Below the pieces are notes generated by a model. It ran no database searches and was not told where the DNA came from. It worked only from the letters and a program-made list of their open reading frames with translations. Positions 45,198-58,180 of a DNA stretch of 64,000 nt are shown piece after piece. The stretch's first letter is position 1. Every line of letters starts with the position of its first letter. Source of the stretch: Triangularia verruculosa (Eukaryota; Ascomycota; Sordariomycetes; Sordariales; Podosporaceae); contig MU864008.1 of the NCBI GenBank assembly GCA_033296885.1, positions 1-64,000 on the forward strand. Reading direction: 5' to 3'. The translations under genes were made by a program, and so were the position numbers.

Positions 45198-45863
45198 TTC
45201 GGTTGCTGTCGGTATGGTATGAACGACATCTATGTCAGCATCCTCCCAAACTAAGCACGCTTCAAGGGGACCACCTCACCGCTGGTAAGGGAAGATATTG
45301 TAGTAGGAGCTGATTGACGGGCTAATGTCTTCGGCAGGTTGTCTTTCTGCTGTGATTGTTGGCTGGCTTGTGAAAGTACCTAGGTTATGATCTGCAAGGT
45401 TGGTCGGTGATTTAGACTCCCGGTGCGAAGACAACGTAGTCATGGTTTTGGTGGTGCAGTTTGTAAGTCAATTATATGTACCTAAGGTAGGTAGGTAGTC
45501 TCCAGAACTGTGGGTGGCAACACAGTTGCGGGTGATTAATTTTCTGACAATAGATAGAAGTCGCATGCTTCCGCGTATGGCGGATGGCCTGATACACCCT
45601 GTAACAGGAGGTACCTAACTCATGCCCCGCCATGTTGCAAGTTCAGGATGGGATGGAATACCTATGAAGATTCTCGAGACCTAGAATGAAACCGATACTC
45701 GATTAGAATGCTGAGGTTGTTCCAGTTCACTGTGCGCCTGCAAACGTGGCATTATCGAGACAACGAGTAATTTTGTGTTGTGAACTAGGTAGGTCTTGGA
45801 AATCTTGCTACTAGCGATCCACCATAGAGGAGACTTTGCGTTTTGAGGAAATATTGTAGGCAC
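45198..45863. other. Intergenic / possible 5' exon of the short STAND copy
   Basis: Contains the possible exon ending at 45443 on the minus strand and a GTACCTAAGGTAGGTAGGTAG tract near 45478. Nothing else convincing. Confidence 0.45.
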
Positions 45864-48236
45864 TCAGTACCATCTCCCCCTTCCCATCGAGCCACCAATC
45901 TGATTGATATTCACGCCCCCAGCCAACACAGCCCCTGGCCTAGCCAGGGTCAATCTTGATGCATCAACCCGCTCCCGGACTCTGATGGTACGGTCCAACA
46001 CCATGCTCCTCCCATCAGTCGTGAAGCACGCCTTTGAAGTTCGTTCCTCCTCTTGTCCACGCAGAATATGTATGAACTCCCTCAGGTATTCATTGCTCTC
46101 TGTACTGCCCCCCGCAAACTCAATGCCATCAATAATCCAAGCAATCGACGGCGGCGCGTGCTTAAGCAGAGCAACGATGACTCTCGACGCAATGGAAAGA
46201 CTTTTCAATGTCCCGTCCAAACGTTCCAAGTTCTGTTTCCGGAGCTCGGGTCTGCCGTCAAATTCCGGTGGGACGATTCGGGTTAGTTGACGGATGACTG
46301 AGTAGTACAGCGAGACCACTGCCGCATCTCTGTGGCCTAGCTTCATCCTTGACGCAAACCCGTATCGCGACTTGCAGAAGACGGAAATGCACGGAGTGCC
46401 CGCGTTCGTGATGGTGTTTACGGCCTCGATAGCTGCCTGGGAGAGGACAGGCCCGGACGGGGAGTCTGCTGGCGCTTCAATCCACATCATTGGAGGTCGG
46501 GTTCCGCCGATCCATTTGCTGAGCTCGGTAAAGACTTCTTGTGGAATTACAGGTGCTGTGCCGTTGGAAACAGCGCGGCGGATGACATCTTCAGCACCGT
46601 CTTCGGTGTACTGGTTGAGGTGTTGCGTATACTGTTGCATTTCGTAACGGGTGAGGATATCTCTATCGGAAGCTAAGGAAATGTCTTGTGAGATTCACAG
46701 ATGTCCGTATACCATGGGTACCTTAAATACCCCTAGGTAGGTGAGGGAATGGAGTACCTGTGGCAGCTGATGACTCTGTTGAGCTTGCTTCACCGCCTTC
46801 ATCATCTGTCAGCAGCGTCATGTGTGGAGCTGTTCGCTCTCTCGGACCGTCTCGTGGATGTCTATCAGTGGCGGTTGTCTTGTGGCTGGTGGCGTTTTCC
46901 TGGTTTTGAGTGATGATAGCTGCGGTTCCCAAGATCATTAGTTCAGTAAAAGAGTTAGGAACGTGGACGGGTGATCCGCGACAGGATGCGTCTTTTTGAG
47001 TGCCCGACTCGCATGACAAAGAGCACTTGACTCTCCCAGGTTGCCAACCAACATGAGTGGCACCACGTGGGCATAAATCAGGCCATGGCAGATTGGTTGC
47101 ACTTTTGTGATGGAAGAGGGACAAACCACTCACCCAGTCTAACCCGCTCCTCAACCAGCCCCAGGTGGCGAACAGCAGTTTCACCCAACCGCTGAAACCC
47201 AGCTGCCGCAGCTGCATTTTTGTCATGAACTTCCTGTTGGCTGTTGCCATGGCTGTCTATTGCCAATTGCTGTAATTTGAATAGCTGGTCCACTTTTGAG
47301 TGCATGTCTTTCATGCGGAGTTCAGATGCGTGTTGTGCTTCATTTTGGATACGGCGGATGACTTTCTGAATGTCATGCACCATGTGCTCCACTGTCTTGT
47401 CGTAAAAGCTCTTGTCAAACGACGCAAAAAACCGCTTGCGTCGTTTGTGAAAGAAGGACATGGCGTGGCAAAGAAACTCGAAGACCTTGACGTACAGTTG
47501 AACGACCAGCTGTTGCATTTCTTTGGTGTTGGCAATCTGTGTTTTGTTCTCAACGAACCTCAGGTCTGCGCTCATCTCTAGCAGTGCCAGCGAGAATCCT
47601 TCAGCAATCTTCTGGTAGTTTACCGAAGCCTGAGGAAATGACCAGTGTTAACGGCGGGATCGATGTCCAATTAGAACCAAGAAGCTACTGGGTGGTGGTA
47701 CCTACTTTGACGACTGTTGCAACGACTCCAGCAAAGAGACTAATGTACTTGTCCTCGGTGGGAAGTAGCTTGAACAAGTACGAATGGTCGTTCATTGTTT
47801 CCATAAAACCGAGGAAACGAGTTTTGGCTCTACCGAACCCAGAGTTTCGCTTCAGTTCCCAGGTAGCCTGGGCATCGTTGACCGCTGCTTGCAATGCTTC
47901 GATAGTAGGAACATGGTGGGAGTCGGGCTCGGTGATACTGTGTGCACCAGAGTTGACGAACAGTCGCTGAAACTCTTGCCAAACTCGTACGAGCTCCTTG
48001 CGCTGTTGCTCCAGGGGGTTGAAGACCGGATCATCCCAGACTTGCGAGGGTGCACGGAGCCAGTGACTCCATTCCAGGACCCTCAACTGAACCTCTTTGC
48101 CCTCTTCCAATTCTTGGTGCGCTGTACTACTAAGTGCCTGAGACAATATGTCATCGGGGTTCTGCTCTTCGGCCTTGAGGCTGTAGCTGCGGACGATTGG
48201 CGTGATGTCTGCCGCACCTCGAAAGGAACTTCCCAT
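45864..48236 (-). CDS. STAND-like protein: helical N-terminus plus degenerate NTPase
   Basis: Four-exon model, complement 47706-48236, 47134-47629, 46758-46919 and 45864-46672; 665 residues, phases consistent. The N-terminal 340 residues are helical, of the fungal STAND N-terminal type (KYISLFAGVVATVVK joined to ASVNYQKIAEGFSLALLE across intron 1). After a Ser/Thr/Glu-rich linker comes a NACHT-like core in which the P-loop position reads MMWIEAPADSPSGPVLSQAA, lacking Gly-Lys-Ser, but the Walker B-like IAWIIDGIEF remains. The protein ends soon after this core, with no repeat domain. By relation to the NACHT gene at 1-4.5 kb it is probably a non-hydrolysing STAND relative. The third exon is the weakest part of the model. 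Confidence 0.7.
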
Positions 48237-48792
48237 GATTTCCCGTGATGTTTAATTTGGGCACTGGAAATACCATTTACGAAGCGAAAGGGTTCCTCCA
48301 AACCGAAGGGACAAACAAGGCTAGGTATGCATATGCCAGGCACCAGTCTCTGCCACACGTGTTGCGCAATCTTTCGACTCTCTGTGGTACAGATAAGGTA
48401 AGCCAGATGCACTGCCCAGTGTACCTTACTGTACGCACTGCACTAGAGTGGGCCACGGATGAAATATTGCTCTGGCCCCCAACTGCCCCTCGCTTGACCG
48501 TTATTACATGTCCTGTATCGGTTATAGCTCTTCCAAAATGGATGGCCTGCAGGGCTCAATGGTGGCGCAGTGTTCGGCAGGGGGTTTCACGGGTAGTTCT
48601 CACAAGGCTCGGGGCTCGGTGTCATGTCGCGGAGCTTATTCGAAACCAGTGAAGGATGAAGAGCGGCCCAACAATCCTCCCATCGAGCCCCGACTTTTTG
48701 TTGTTTCTGCATTTATCATCGAGCAAAACATCGGCATCACCGAGAATCAGTTCCCCAATGACTTAGGCACCTGAGGTACGGTTCGAATCACC
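48237..48792. other. Divergent promoter region, 0.56 kb
   Basis: Lies between the divergent STAND-like and AAA ATPase genes. No other gene seen. Confidence 0.55.
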
Positions 48793-51700
48793 ATGGAGGC
48801 AACTTACAGCTCCCATATCCACGAACAGATGACAATTGCCACAGATACAATCGCCATGCCAACTAGCCAGGTAAAGGGAACAGATCTCCCTCGAGTGGAT
48901 GTTGGGTCTGGAGACCAGACACCTGAAGGCGGAGTCCAAGCATCGCCTCCAACCATCGAAGACACCGTTCAGGCTGCTACCAGCGCCCTCTCCAAGCAGA
49001 AGCTAATTGAATGGCAAGAATCGGCTCCGATTTATTGCACAAAGAATGGTCGTTCTCATATTGCCCTCATCGACTTTGGCTACGACGAGTGCCCCCTCTG
49101 CAACCAAGACTTGACCGATCGGCGTTTGAAGCAACCCGGTGGTCCAGAAGATGGCGGCGATGACGACGGTCAAAATAGCCAACATACCAGAGTATCCCAC
49201 TCGCTTGAATTTTTGGACTCTGGCGAGAACCGCATCGCAGCACAAGCGTGGAGCGGTCCGTTTGATCTGCAGACGGCACGCAAAACAATCACGTAGAAGG
49301 AGCCGTCCGTGTTCAACATCATCACGGTTCTGAAAACATCACACTTGGCTCAAAAGCACCGTTATGAGTTCGAAATCAAAGACATTGTGCGTAAAGGAAT
49401 CCTGAACAATGCCAGTATCTCGGTCAATGTTCTTTCGACACGCATCACGATCAACTCACAGCCCTTGATCAAGGTTCTCGGCGATCATGTCGATTACTAT
49501 CCCGGTATATCTTTTGCTGGCAAGGTGCTCGAGCTCGAGGAGCCATATGCCGTCGTGGCGCATCACATGGCAGAGCTGGAAGAGTACCGAGCAAGCTACC
49601 ATCCAGACGATGATAAGGGCGTTGACAAGACAGCTCCTGATTTGGCCTTCAGACACTGCGACAAGAAAACGTTTGAGCATCTGGGCTTGATGCTGAACTT
49701 TGTTAAAACCTCGGTGTGGAAAGACAGGATACAGCAAGAACAGGATCGCCATGCCAGAAACGCGTGCACGTTCCAGATGCTCTGGCTTTTGTTCAAGCCG
49801 GGCGATACGGTCTACGTCGAGAATAGGGGCCAATATTCGGCCTTTGTAGTGCAGGAAGTCGGCACCGACAAGTCCATCCTCTCCGACATCAAGTATACCT
49901 ACAAATCATACCAGATAGCGCTGTGGTCTCTTAGATATGATGGTCGCTTCGTGGGAAGGAGCTCTACCCAGATGATCATCCCTCAATTCGACGGAGAGCG
50001 CCAAATCACTGAGCTAAAAGTCTTCCCGGTCCGATTTATTGACAAAAGAGACGGTGGGACCCTGAGATCCACGCTGGAGAAAAGTGGCAAAAGGTGGTAT
50101 GAACTGCTTCCGGGTCAGCAAGTTCATTACAGGGGCGAATTTGTTGACAGGCGAAGAGACAATTCTAACGAGAGCCACTCCCGCTCCGATGATGACGATG
50201 ACGACGAGAAACCGTGGTTTGAGACCATGGTGAGGTACCTCAAAGGAGCATCACGGCGTGACGTGATCGATGCCCCAAGAAATAGCGGACCGGTATGCTT
50301 TATCTCCAGTATCCTCCAGTCCCCCAGTCCAACATACTAACTCTGAACCGCAATAGTTTGATGGACGAGCATATGTCGATACCGGCTCCTTTTACTCCCT
50401 CTTTCCCCGTTTTGCACCCAAGATTTGCGATACAGACGACACAGGAGAGGACCTTGCCCTGTGTGCTTGTTCAGAGTGGTAAGCCCCTTACAGTCGACTC
50501 GGATTGTTCGATCTTCAAGAATTAGATGCACTGACTCCTTCACCTCAGCTACGGACGGAGGGCACACCCGCCCCTGAACTTCCCTTGGGCGAGCTACGAC
50601 CTTCTAGATCCCATGCGAGACAAAGACCTCACGCTTCAATCGTCGGCACGTGGCCCTAACCACCGCTATCTTTTGTGCGACTCCCTTCTGCACGGATTCA
50701 TCCTCAAAACACGATCGTGGCGTAAGAATAAACCTCACGTGATATTGTTGTTCTTCGAGTTGAGTACTGACGCAAGTGTCAGAGGGCCTACACGTTGACA
50801 ATTGCCTCGAGCCGAAGGTTCATGTCGATGCGATTGACAAGCTTGTGATGCCGGCTTCACACAAGGACATGATCAAGGCTCTTGTACAGAAGTTCACCGG
50901 CCCCGAATCCGTAGCAGCCAAGTCATGGAGGGCAGACTACATTGAGAACAAGGGAGAGGGGCAGATATTTCTACTACATGGTGGGCCCGGGGTTGGGAAG
51001 ACATATGTGAGTCCACGGTTTTCTCCCCCGAGAACCGCAGGGATTGTTGACGTACATGCTGACGGTGCTTTCAACAGACTGCCGAGTGCATATCCGAGTA
51101 CACTAACCGCCCTCTGCTGTCATTGACCTGTGGAGATATCGGTACCGACGAAGTGAGGATGGAAGAGGAACTTTCCAAGTGGTTCCGACTAGCTGAGAAG
51201 TGGGGGGCCGTCATGCTTATCGATGAAGCCGATGTGTACCTTGAACGGCGGCAGGCAACTGATCTCAGGCGTAACAGCCTGGTTTCCGGTAAGTCTGACT
51301 CTTCTCTCGCCCTATTGTTGAGCAGTGACTGATACACGGCAGTCTTCCTACGATGCATCGAGTACTACCGCGGAATCTTGTTTCTTACGACGAATCGCAT
51401 TGGATACTTCGATGACGCTTTCATTTCGAGGATTCATGTCATCATCAAATATGACGCACTGAACGAAGATGACCGGCGTCAGATCTGGACACAGTTCTTC
51501 GACAAGCTTGCCGACGAGCGTGAGGACTTTATCATCACCAGACGTGCCAAACATTACGTTCTGGAGGACGATACTATCAAGAATCTTGAGTGGAATGGTC
51601 GCGAAATTCGCAACGGTCAGTCACAAAAACTACCTAGTGTCCAGGATAAAGTGCTAACCGGTCTACATTCAACACAGCGTTCCAAACTGCCGTGGCCCTC

Positions 51701-51874
51701 GCCGAGTTTCGATGCCTTCAGAGTCCCGACAAGTCAAAGAGCCAGTACCCAACCCTTGACCTAAAAGATTTCGAACAGGTCTGCGACATGACGAGGCAGT
51801 TTAAGGAGTATCTGCATGATCTCCATGGTCTGGATGAGGAGGGTAGAGCTTACAACGCCAGAGCTAGGGCATGA
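48793..51874 (+). CDS. AAA ATPase with DUF7025-type N-terminus, interrupted by one TAG
   Basis: Seven-exon model: 48793-50292, 50357-50478, 50549-50721, 50783-51006, 51078-51288, 51343-51615, 51678-51874; 899 codons in one frame except codon 168, which is TAG at 49294-49296 (QTARKTIT-stop-KEPSVFNIITVLKTS). The N-terminal half matches the large region seen before AAA domains in many fungal proteins (DUF7025): VLELEEPYAVVAHHM and QMLWLLFKPGDTVYV. The AAA module has Walker A LLHGGPGVGKTY, Walker B MLIDEADVYLE, sensor 1 LFLTTNRIGYFDDAF and arginine ISRIHV, with the typical end DFEQVCDMTRQFKEYL. Everything after the stop looks under selection, so it is a recent nonsense mutation, a base error (CAG to TAG would fit) or readthrough. 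Cytosolic ATPase of unknown client. Confidence 0.82.
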
Positions 51875-51968
51875 TATCAACACTGGGGAAGGAACATCAA
51901 GAACCAATCGGTCTGGGAGCCTCGCGAGGTCGAAAATGTTTTCTAGCTTGAATACCTACCTACCTACC

Positions 51969-54900
51969 TTACTGAACTGCAACCGTTTCTCGCTGACCCC
52001 AAAGGCAATGAACGGGCAGTGATCCGGCTGCCACGCGCACAAATACCTTAAGCGGACCTCGTCCTGGCACGGAAAACGTAACCCCTTTCTCGGATATGAT
52101 AAGAACATAGCAAACTTGCACGCCTCCCGGCCTCATCCTTGACACCTTATCCTTCCCCAATACAACACACCTGTATCTCGTCGCCGGACTTGACTGACCT
52201 GGAGTGTCGAAGATCAAGCTTCCTTTTCCAATTGGATCATCATAGTCCTGAGCCTCGGCCACCAAAGTGATATCATCACCTCCAGATTTTCTCTCGGAAT
52301 GTTGGCGATGTTTGGTCCTAAACCAGGGTGACTCTATCAATTCCCACTCAACACTGTCGAATCCAACATCTAGGTACCTGATTCCACCTTCGTACTTCAT
52401 CCACGACCACGATGGGACCATGGATATGGCCCTGTCAGCCGGAAACGTGATGGGTACCAATTTGTCTGTCTTTCCAGACTCAGCGTCATCTGAGCCATCA
52501 TCTCGATGCCACAAGAGGCTGCGGCGCAAGAGGCCAAGGGACTCTCCCTCATCAAAGACACCAAACCCGCCCTTGGCCTTGAGGGCCCGGAGAATTCGTG
52601 CTTGAAGCCCATTGATCGCAGTGGGGCGGTCAAAGCTGTTTGTCAATCCCAGGCGCGAGTACACCCAGAACAAGTGCTGACATCGGAGAATCTTCTCCCC
52701 TTGATGTACATTCATGAGAAGATTTGGAAACTTTGGGTCGCCCAGGAAAGCTGCACGTGCGCTAGAAGCACAATATGTGTTAGTTCTGAGCTCCGATCCT
52801 CGGATGCCAGTGAGGACTTACTTCTTCATCCTGGTCCCTGTTTCGCATCTAACTCCCTCTCCACATTCCCAATACGTCTGGGCATCAGTAAAGAAGATGG
52901 TCCTCCTCGCCAAGGCGTGCTCTTGCAGGACCCACCCCCTGCTACTCAGCGGCCCCTCAAGGACATGTTTCCCAAAATCATCGATTGCTTCCGCGATGTA
53001 GAACTTGCCTCCTCCCTCGCCTTGAAATGCCACCACATCCCTTGGATTCCTTTCTCCAAGGAATCCAGCGTCGTGCCTAGCGCCCCTACTGAGTCCAAGA
53101 ACACAGTACGCCCCAAAATAATACCGTTCCATGTTTTTCATCTCTTTGTTGAAATCTCCAGGATCATTGTCTTCCTTTTGGATGATACAGATGGAGTCGA
53201 TCCAAAGATACTGGCATCCAAGTGCGCGTGTGACTTTCACCGCGTCTGCGAATGTGGCTGGCAGAGACGATAGCGGGATGCCCTGGAGGTGAGAGGCGAG
53301 GTTGGAATTATGAGTACAGAACCACGGTGCAGGGCCCCATTGATGGGAGACCGCTACCCAGCGTCCTCTAGAGCCAGACCGTGTTTCGACCAAGCGCACA
53401 TATGGAGAACCAGCTGCGCCGACATCAATGACGCGCGTGGGGAGAAGCTCTGATTCAGTGCCGGAGTGGGCAGCTACCTTGTGGCCTGACGACTCGATCT
53501 TCATACAGCCGTGGTGATTGCCGCAGTCGGCCAGCCACTGCCTGATGACTTCAAAGTACGCATCCTTGCATGTGGCCAGAGCTGGGAGCTGTCCAGGCCC
53601 AATCTGAATGGTACTAATGTCATTGCGGGTATGAAGATCTGTGGACCGAGAAATGGAAAGATCAGGGGCGACAGAGGAGTTGATGTGAATGGAGGATCCT
53701 TTGCGCTGGAAACGTGCCACGGAGGTTGAGGGTTGTGCAGCGTTCATACCGTTGCGCTTGCATGCCCTCCAGAAAAGGACACACAAGTCGCAGTTTGCCT
53801 GCTTGTCGGATCTCTCAAGGGCCTCCAGAGTGTAGGTGCTGCTAAAGGCTGGTTCCCAGAGTCTATTCGTAAAGTCCTGACATTCATGGCAGAGCTTCGT
53901 TGTTGGTTCAAGCGCTTTCAGGGCCCGATGACCGGTGCCGGCCCAACTGAGAGCTGACGATAATATGCTGGCCAAATTGTTGTCAATAGTACGAGTCCAG
54001 TGCTCGTCGAGCTGTGGGCTACCATAGTCTACTCTTTGTCCTTCCGGCGCAAAAAGGTGGTTTTGCGTGATATTTGCTGGGATTGGTGGGCTAGTACCCA
54101 GGTACTCATGTTCTGCTGGGATCCTCTGCTGTCCGGTGGAGGACGTGCCGGTGTCATTATGTACATTCTTGCCGCCAGAAGCCTGAACCCACTCACCATG
54201 GTGTCGTGTGCTGATTTGATCGACATTTTGAAAGGTCTGGTCGCTTCCTGTGAACTGCCGGGGTAGCTTTAGCTTGCCGAAGTCGTGGATTGACCAGTAT
54301 GACGAGGTTTCGATCCTGTCCTCCAACATGATATGATCCATCAGTTTGACAAAGTCGACAGCGCGAGCTCTACCTTTTCTGCTAGCAAGCGTTATCCCCT
54401 GGGCGTCTTTGACCAACTTGACATCGACGTGTTCTGACACGGTGATTTTTGGAAGCGGATTGGAAGGCATGTCAGGGCGTAATGGCGATGTGGAATCTGA
54501 AGCAAGGCTGAGGTCAAGGTCTGAAATTCTCGGGGCTGTGGAGCCAAATGGTGGTCGTTGTGGAGATCCTGCCATAGATCCCAGCCCCTCGGGTAGTTCA
54601 ACAACCAGTAGGTTATCTCTAACCACTTCCAGGAGAGACCCAATGGCTTGTCCCCTGGTTCACAGGCAGGCAGTGTGGCCATATAATCCAACCATTGCAC
54701 TACGACGTCATGTACTCTGGCAACCTTCCCACCCACCTTGTTGGTGGTTTGATAGAGCGGGCTGTCGTCCCCAATGCTACGGTTGAAGCAGCTTAGACCT
54801 TCTGAGCCGTACAGTAGCCAAACAATGAACTCCAGCGTGATGCATCCCATGGCCCAAATGTCGTAAAGCCTCGATCGACGTTTTCCTCCCGTTGCTCGGA

Positions 54901-56207
54901 CATCTGTCCCGGTTTCCTCCTCCGGTGACTCGTATCGCCTTGTACCGTACGGGGTCGAAGTCCTATGGCTACGAAGAGCCGTCTCAATGTCGTGTCCTTT
55001 TGCCAGACCCCAGTCTCCAATCTTTAACTTGCCCATACCATTGCCGCTTGTCGATTTGTCTTTGAACCAGAGTATGTTTTCTGGTTTGAGATCCCCATGT
55101 CGGAATGGCCTGCGCTCCTCCAGGTCGTCTGGGTAGTGGGCTGCCTTAAGCGCCTGAGCGAGCCTCCAGATTTGCTCCAAGGACTGTCGAACAACCGTAG
55201 ATGTCGGCAACGATGATCGTGGGTAGCTCTTCCATAAGTCCCGAAGATTCCCACCATCCGCCCACTCGAACATCAGATAGTGCGAGTCGCAACGTCGGAA
55301 TGCCGTGATGAATTGCACAATGTGCTCTTGTCCGACAGAGTTCATTTGTTGCAAGGTCCTGGCTTCCTGTTCCCAACCCTGGATCATAGTCATATGATCT
55401 TGATGGTTTCTTGGCTTCATATTCTTGACGGCGACATAGTCCCATGTCAAATCCTGTGCAGACCCCTGTCAGTACCTAAGGTAGACACACTTGATAGCAA
55501 GAACTGGTATGATGAAATCATAAACCTACCGGGTTTTCATTGTTTCTCAGGTGGTTTGGATGGATACGGCATTTAACCACCTCACTAAAACCACCAACTT
55601 GCCATGTAGAATTGTCCTTCTCAATGAAGGGTAAACAGGGACCACGTTCAATGTTGTGGTTGAATTTATCTTTGGTGGCAACCTCGAATACAGGCACCTG
55701 AACTCTCCATTGATAGGTATAGAAGTCCCCAATTCTGGGTTCGGTCCATATCACATTGCCTTTGTCCGGGTTAAACCTAGCCAGGACGTGAGGTGCGGTT
55801 TCTGTGGGCCGTCTAAGGGGAAGGTCTCTGTCAGAAAGGCCCCCGTCTTTGAACAATTGCATTGCCTTGATGAGTTGATGAGCTCGATCGAGCCTAATAT
55901 ACCTAACAACGATTGCAAATATTTTTTTCGCGTCATTTCTGATATACGTAACAAGACCGTCGACTTCGCGTATCGATCTCCTGGGATCTCGTGTGCGAAA
56001 AAGCTCGTTTCGTATGACATCTGCAGTCAAGAGGTCATCGAGCACCCCTTCCGGGATGAATTCAATATGGGCTTCATCAAATTTGCTTGTGACCTCCTTC
56101 TTCGCAATCAAGTCGAGAAGTGTGTTCTGTTCTTCCTCTTCTGAGGATGACGCGTAAGATCCGGGATCCGGCATATCGCCACTTGTTTCAGCGGGACTGG
56201 AGGCCAT
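51969..56207 (-). CDS. Protein kinase-HET domain fusion (apparent 1-base frameshift)
   Basis: Three-exon model, complement 55530-56207, 52822-55453 and 51969-52761, about 1367 residues if one base is restored. The first 200 residues are a helical region shared with the kinase at 58-61 kb. Kinase: glycine loop QVGGFSEVV, lysine in YVAVKNM, HGDLKPENIL, DWG instead of DFG, YESPEEE. Linker: LLEVVRDNLLVVELPEG and GRARAVDFVKLMDHI, usual for kinase-HET proteins. HET: WVAVSHQWG, LWIDSICIIQ, SRGWVLQEHALARR. Kinase and HET halves lie in different frames; the switch must fall between 54392 and 54659, best at the G4 run (54652-54655), where a fifth G restores EPGGQAIGSLLEVV. HET domains drive incompatibility cell death. 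Confidence 0.82.
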
Positions 56208-58180
56208 AATTAATCTTGATGTCGAGACGCTAAGTGCGGCGGATCAACCAAATCAACTTTGCTGGCAGACGAATGCTGTATGTGTGTTCGATAGGTAGGT
56301 AAGTAAGGTACCTGAAGTAGGTAAGTAGGTAGGTATCTAGGGAGTGGATGATGTGTGGGTATTAAGACAGGCCACAGTTTAGCGATGAATGCACCGGGAA
56401 CGCGGTTTGGTCAAACCGATATCTTTCCCGCTTCCCGATTCTTCATGGCGACGAGGCTCTGGCGCCAAGGCAACCGACGGCGTGTCATTGCACCAACTGG
56501 GCAATGGGGTTGTGTGGGGATTGCCCACCATTCTGCAGATTCCGCATCTAATCACGAAACATCCTTGTCAAAGTTGTGTGCCAAAATCACTGAAGCTTCA
56601 CATGATCCAGGGGTGCTTAGAAGCTGGCCAAAGCCCACTTGAAGTATATGAACCAGTCAGGCACCTTCCTGAGGACGGACTTGAACACCTCACCTAACGA
56701 CCGGTGCCATGAGCCGAAATCTGACCTGCAGCTGAAGTCAGGTACCTAGGTTCTACGGGGTCCCCAACAGAGCCTGGCATGTTTCTGCAAGTACGTGGTA
56801 CACCTGAGAATGATCGACAACAGAATGAGGACAAGGCTCGCTAATAGGCACTTGTCTATATACAGGGGTTGCGACATACTAAAAAGATATCCAATCAATA
56901 CCGTCGTAGGTACCTGTACATGCACCCGCCCCTCGTCAATCACACCGGCCGAGCCTGTCTCATCAAGACTGGTGGCTTGACGTGATGCATGAATCGATTG
57001 AGTGACCCCGCACCTTGCCCAAGACCCAGGTATCGTGGCATTTGACCGTGTCAAAACTCCACGAGAAGATGTGCCAGTGGTCGTTTGATTACCTAGGTAC
57101 ATGACGAGACTGCCCGGCCCAGGAACAATTTCCTGCAGTCACCAGTGGCGAGACACGGAAGGGTCCATTCGGGGTGGCTGCTTCGTTTCATTGCCGGTGA
57201 CCAAGAGGCAGATTGCGGCACCACAATCGGATCCGTTTAGCGTAGCTCTGCCAACTCAGTCGTGTGTCGGGAAGTGGCGTTGCATGGGACTTAAATCGGC
57301 CGCACTCTTGTGCGCAATCCCTGTCTCTTCTCAAGGTGCAATACGATATTTCGCTGTCCGACAGCTCCCTTGGAGTATGGATGCTATAAACGGTTTGTCT
57401 AACCTGGTTATTCTTCTCCTTAGCACAAACTGATAACGTAAACAGGGATACTGTCACTGCCTCACCTCAATTCGATGCTCATTCTTGAACAATTCCGACA
57501 GCTGGTTGACCAGCTTTTCCGCATCAGTTTGATGCAAGCTCAAATCACGGCGAACCCACTGCTGAGGCTGCATGGTTTCCATCATAGATAGGTGATGTAA
57601 GTAACTTGCGAATGAATCACAGTATAAGGTAGGTAAGGTAAGCATTGGACGCAGGTTGTCCCCTTGATTTGGTTTTCGACGTTGGGAACAGTGAGATTTA
57701 TCTTCGACTGGGCCTCGAATTGCCTTTGCGGTGCCCTTCCAAACTCACTTGTCTGAATCTTTTTAACTGGCGAAAACAGAGGGGCTTTGGAAAGGAGGGT
57801 GATAACATGACTTGATTGGGCGAGTGTGCATGGCGTGGACGATGTTGCTACGCTTTCGGTAAGACATGGCCGGGACGGTCCTGGTAAAATCAGCCCCGGT
57901 GACTGAGCGGCGCAGTCGATGATGGAGGTTCAGCTGTAACGGGCGGCTATCATGTGTGCCTCGATCCACCCCGTTCCCTCTCCAGCCGTTCAGAATAGGG
58001 CGAAGAAAGCCTGGGAGGCCTTCAATGGAAGCCGCGACTTCCAGTAGATGTTAAAAGTACAAAGTCTGCAACACCAGAGCACCGTAAAGGCACGACGAAA
58101 CCCGGCACATTCTTGGGGCAAGGGCGGCATGACTGTTACCTAGTTTACTCGATTTCCTTTCTTTCCGGGCAATTGACATT
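56208..58180. other. Intergenic, 2 kb, between divergent kinase genes
   Basis: Divergent promoter region. Holds a dense TAGGTA tract at 56294-56338 and another TACCTAGGTA near 57091. The minus open frame 57454-57645 ends in a helical stretch (DAEKLVNQLSELFKNEHRI) that could be a small exon or relic; I do not claim a gene. Confidence 0.45.

Noticed and set aside
48778..48795. GGTTCGAATC resembling a tRNA B box
   Set aside because: No A box or acceptor-stem pairing upstream; it overlaps the AAA gene start.
57454..57645. 63-codon minus frame with a helical end
   Set aside because: Too short and isolated to call a gene; no clear splice partner.
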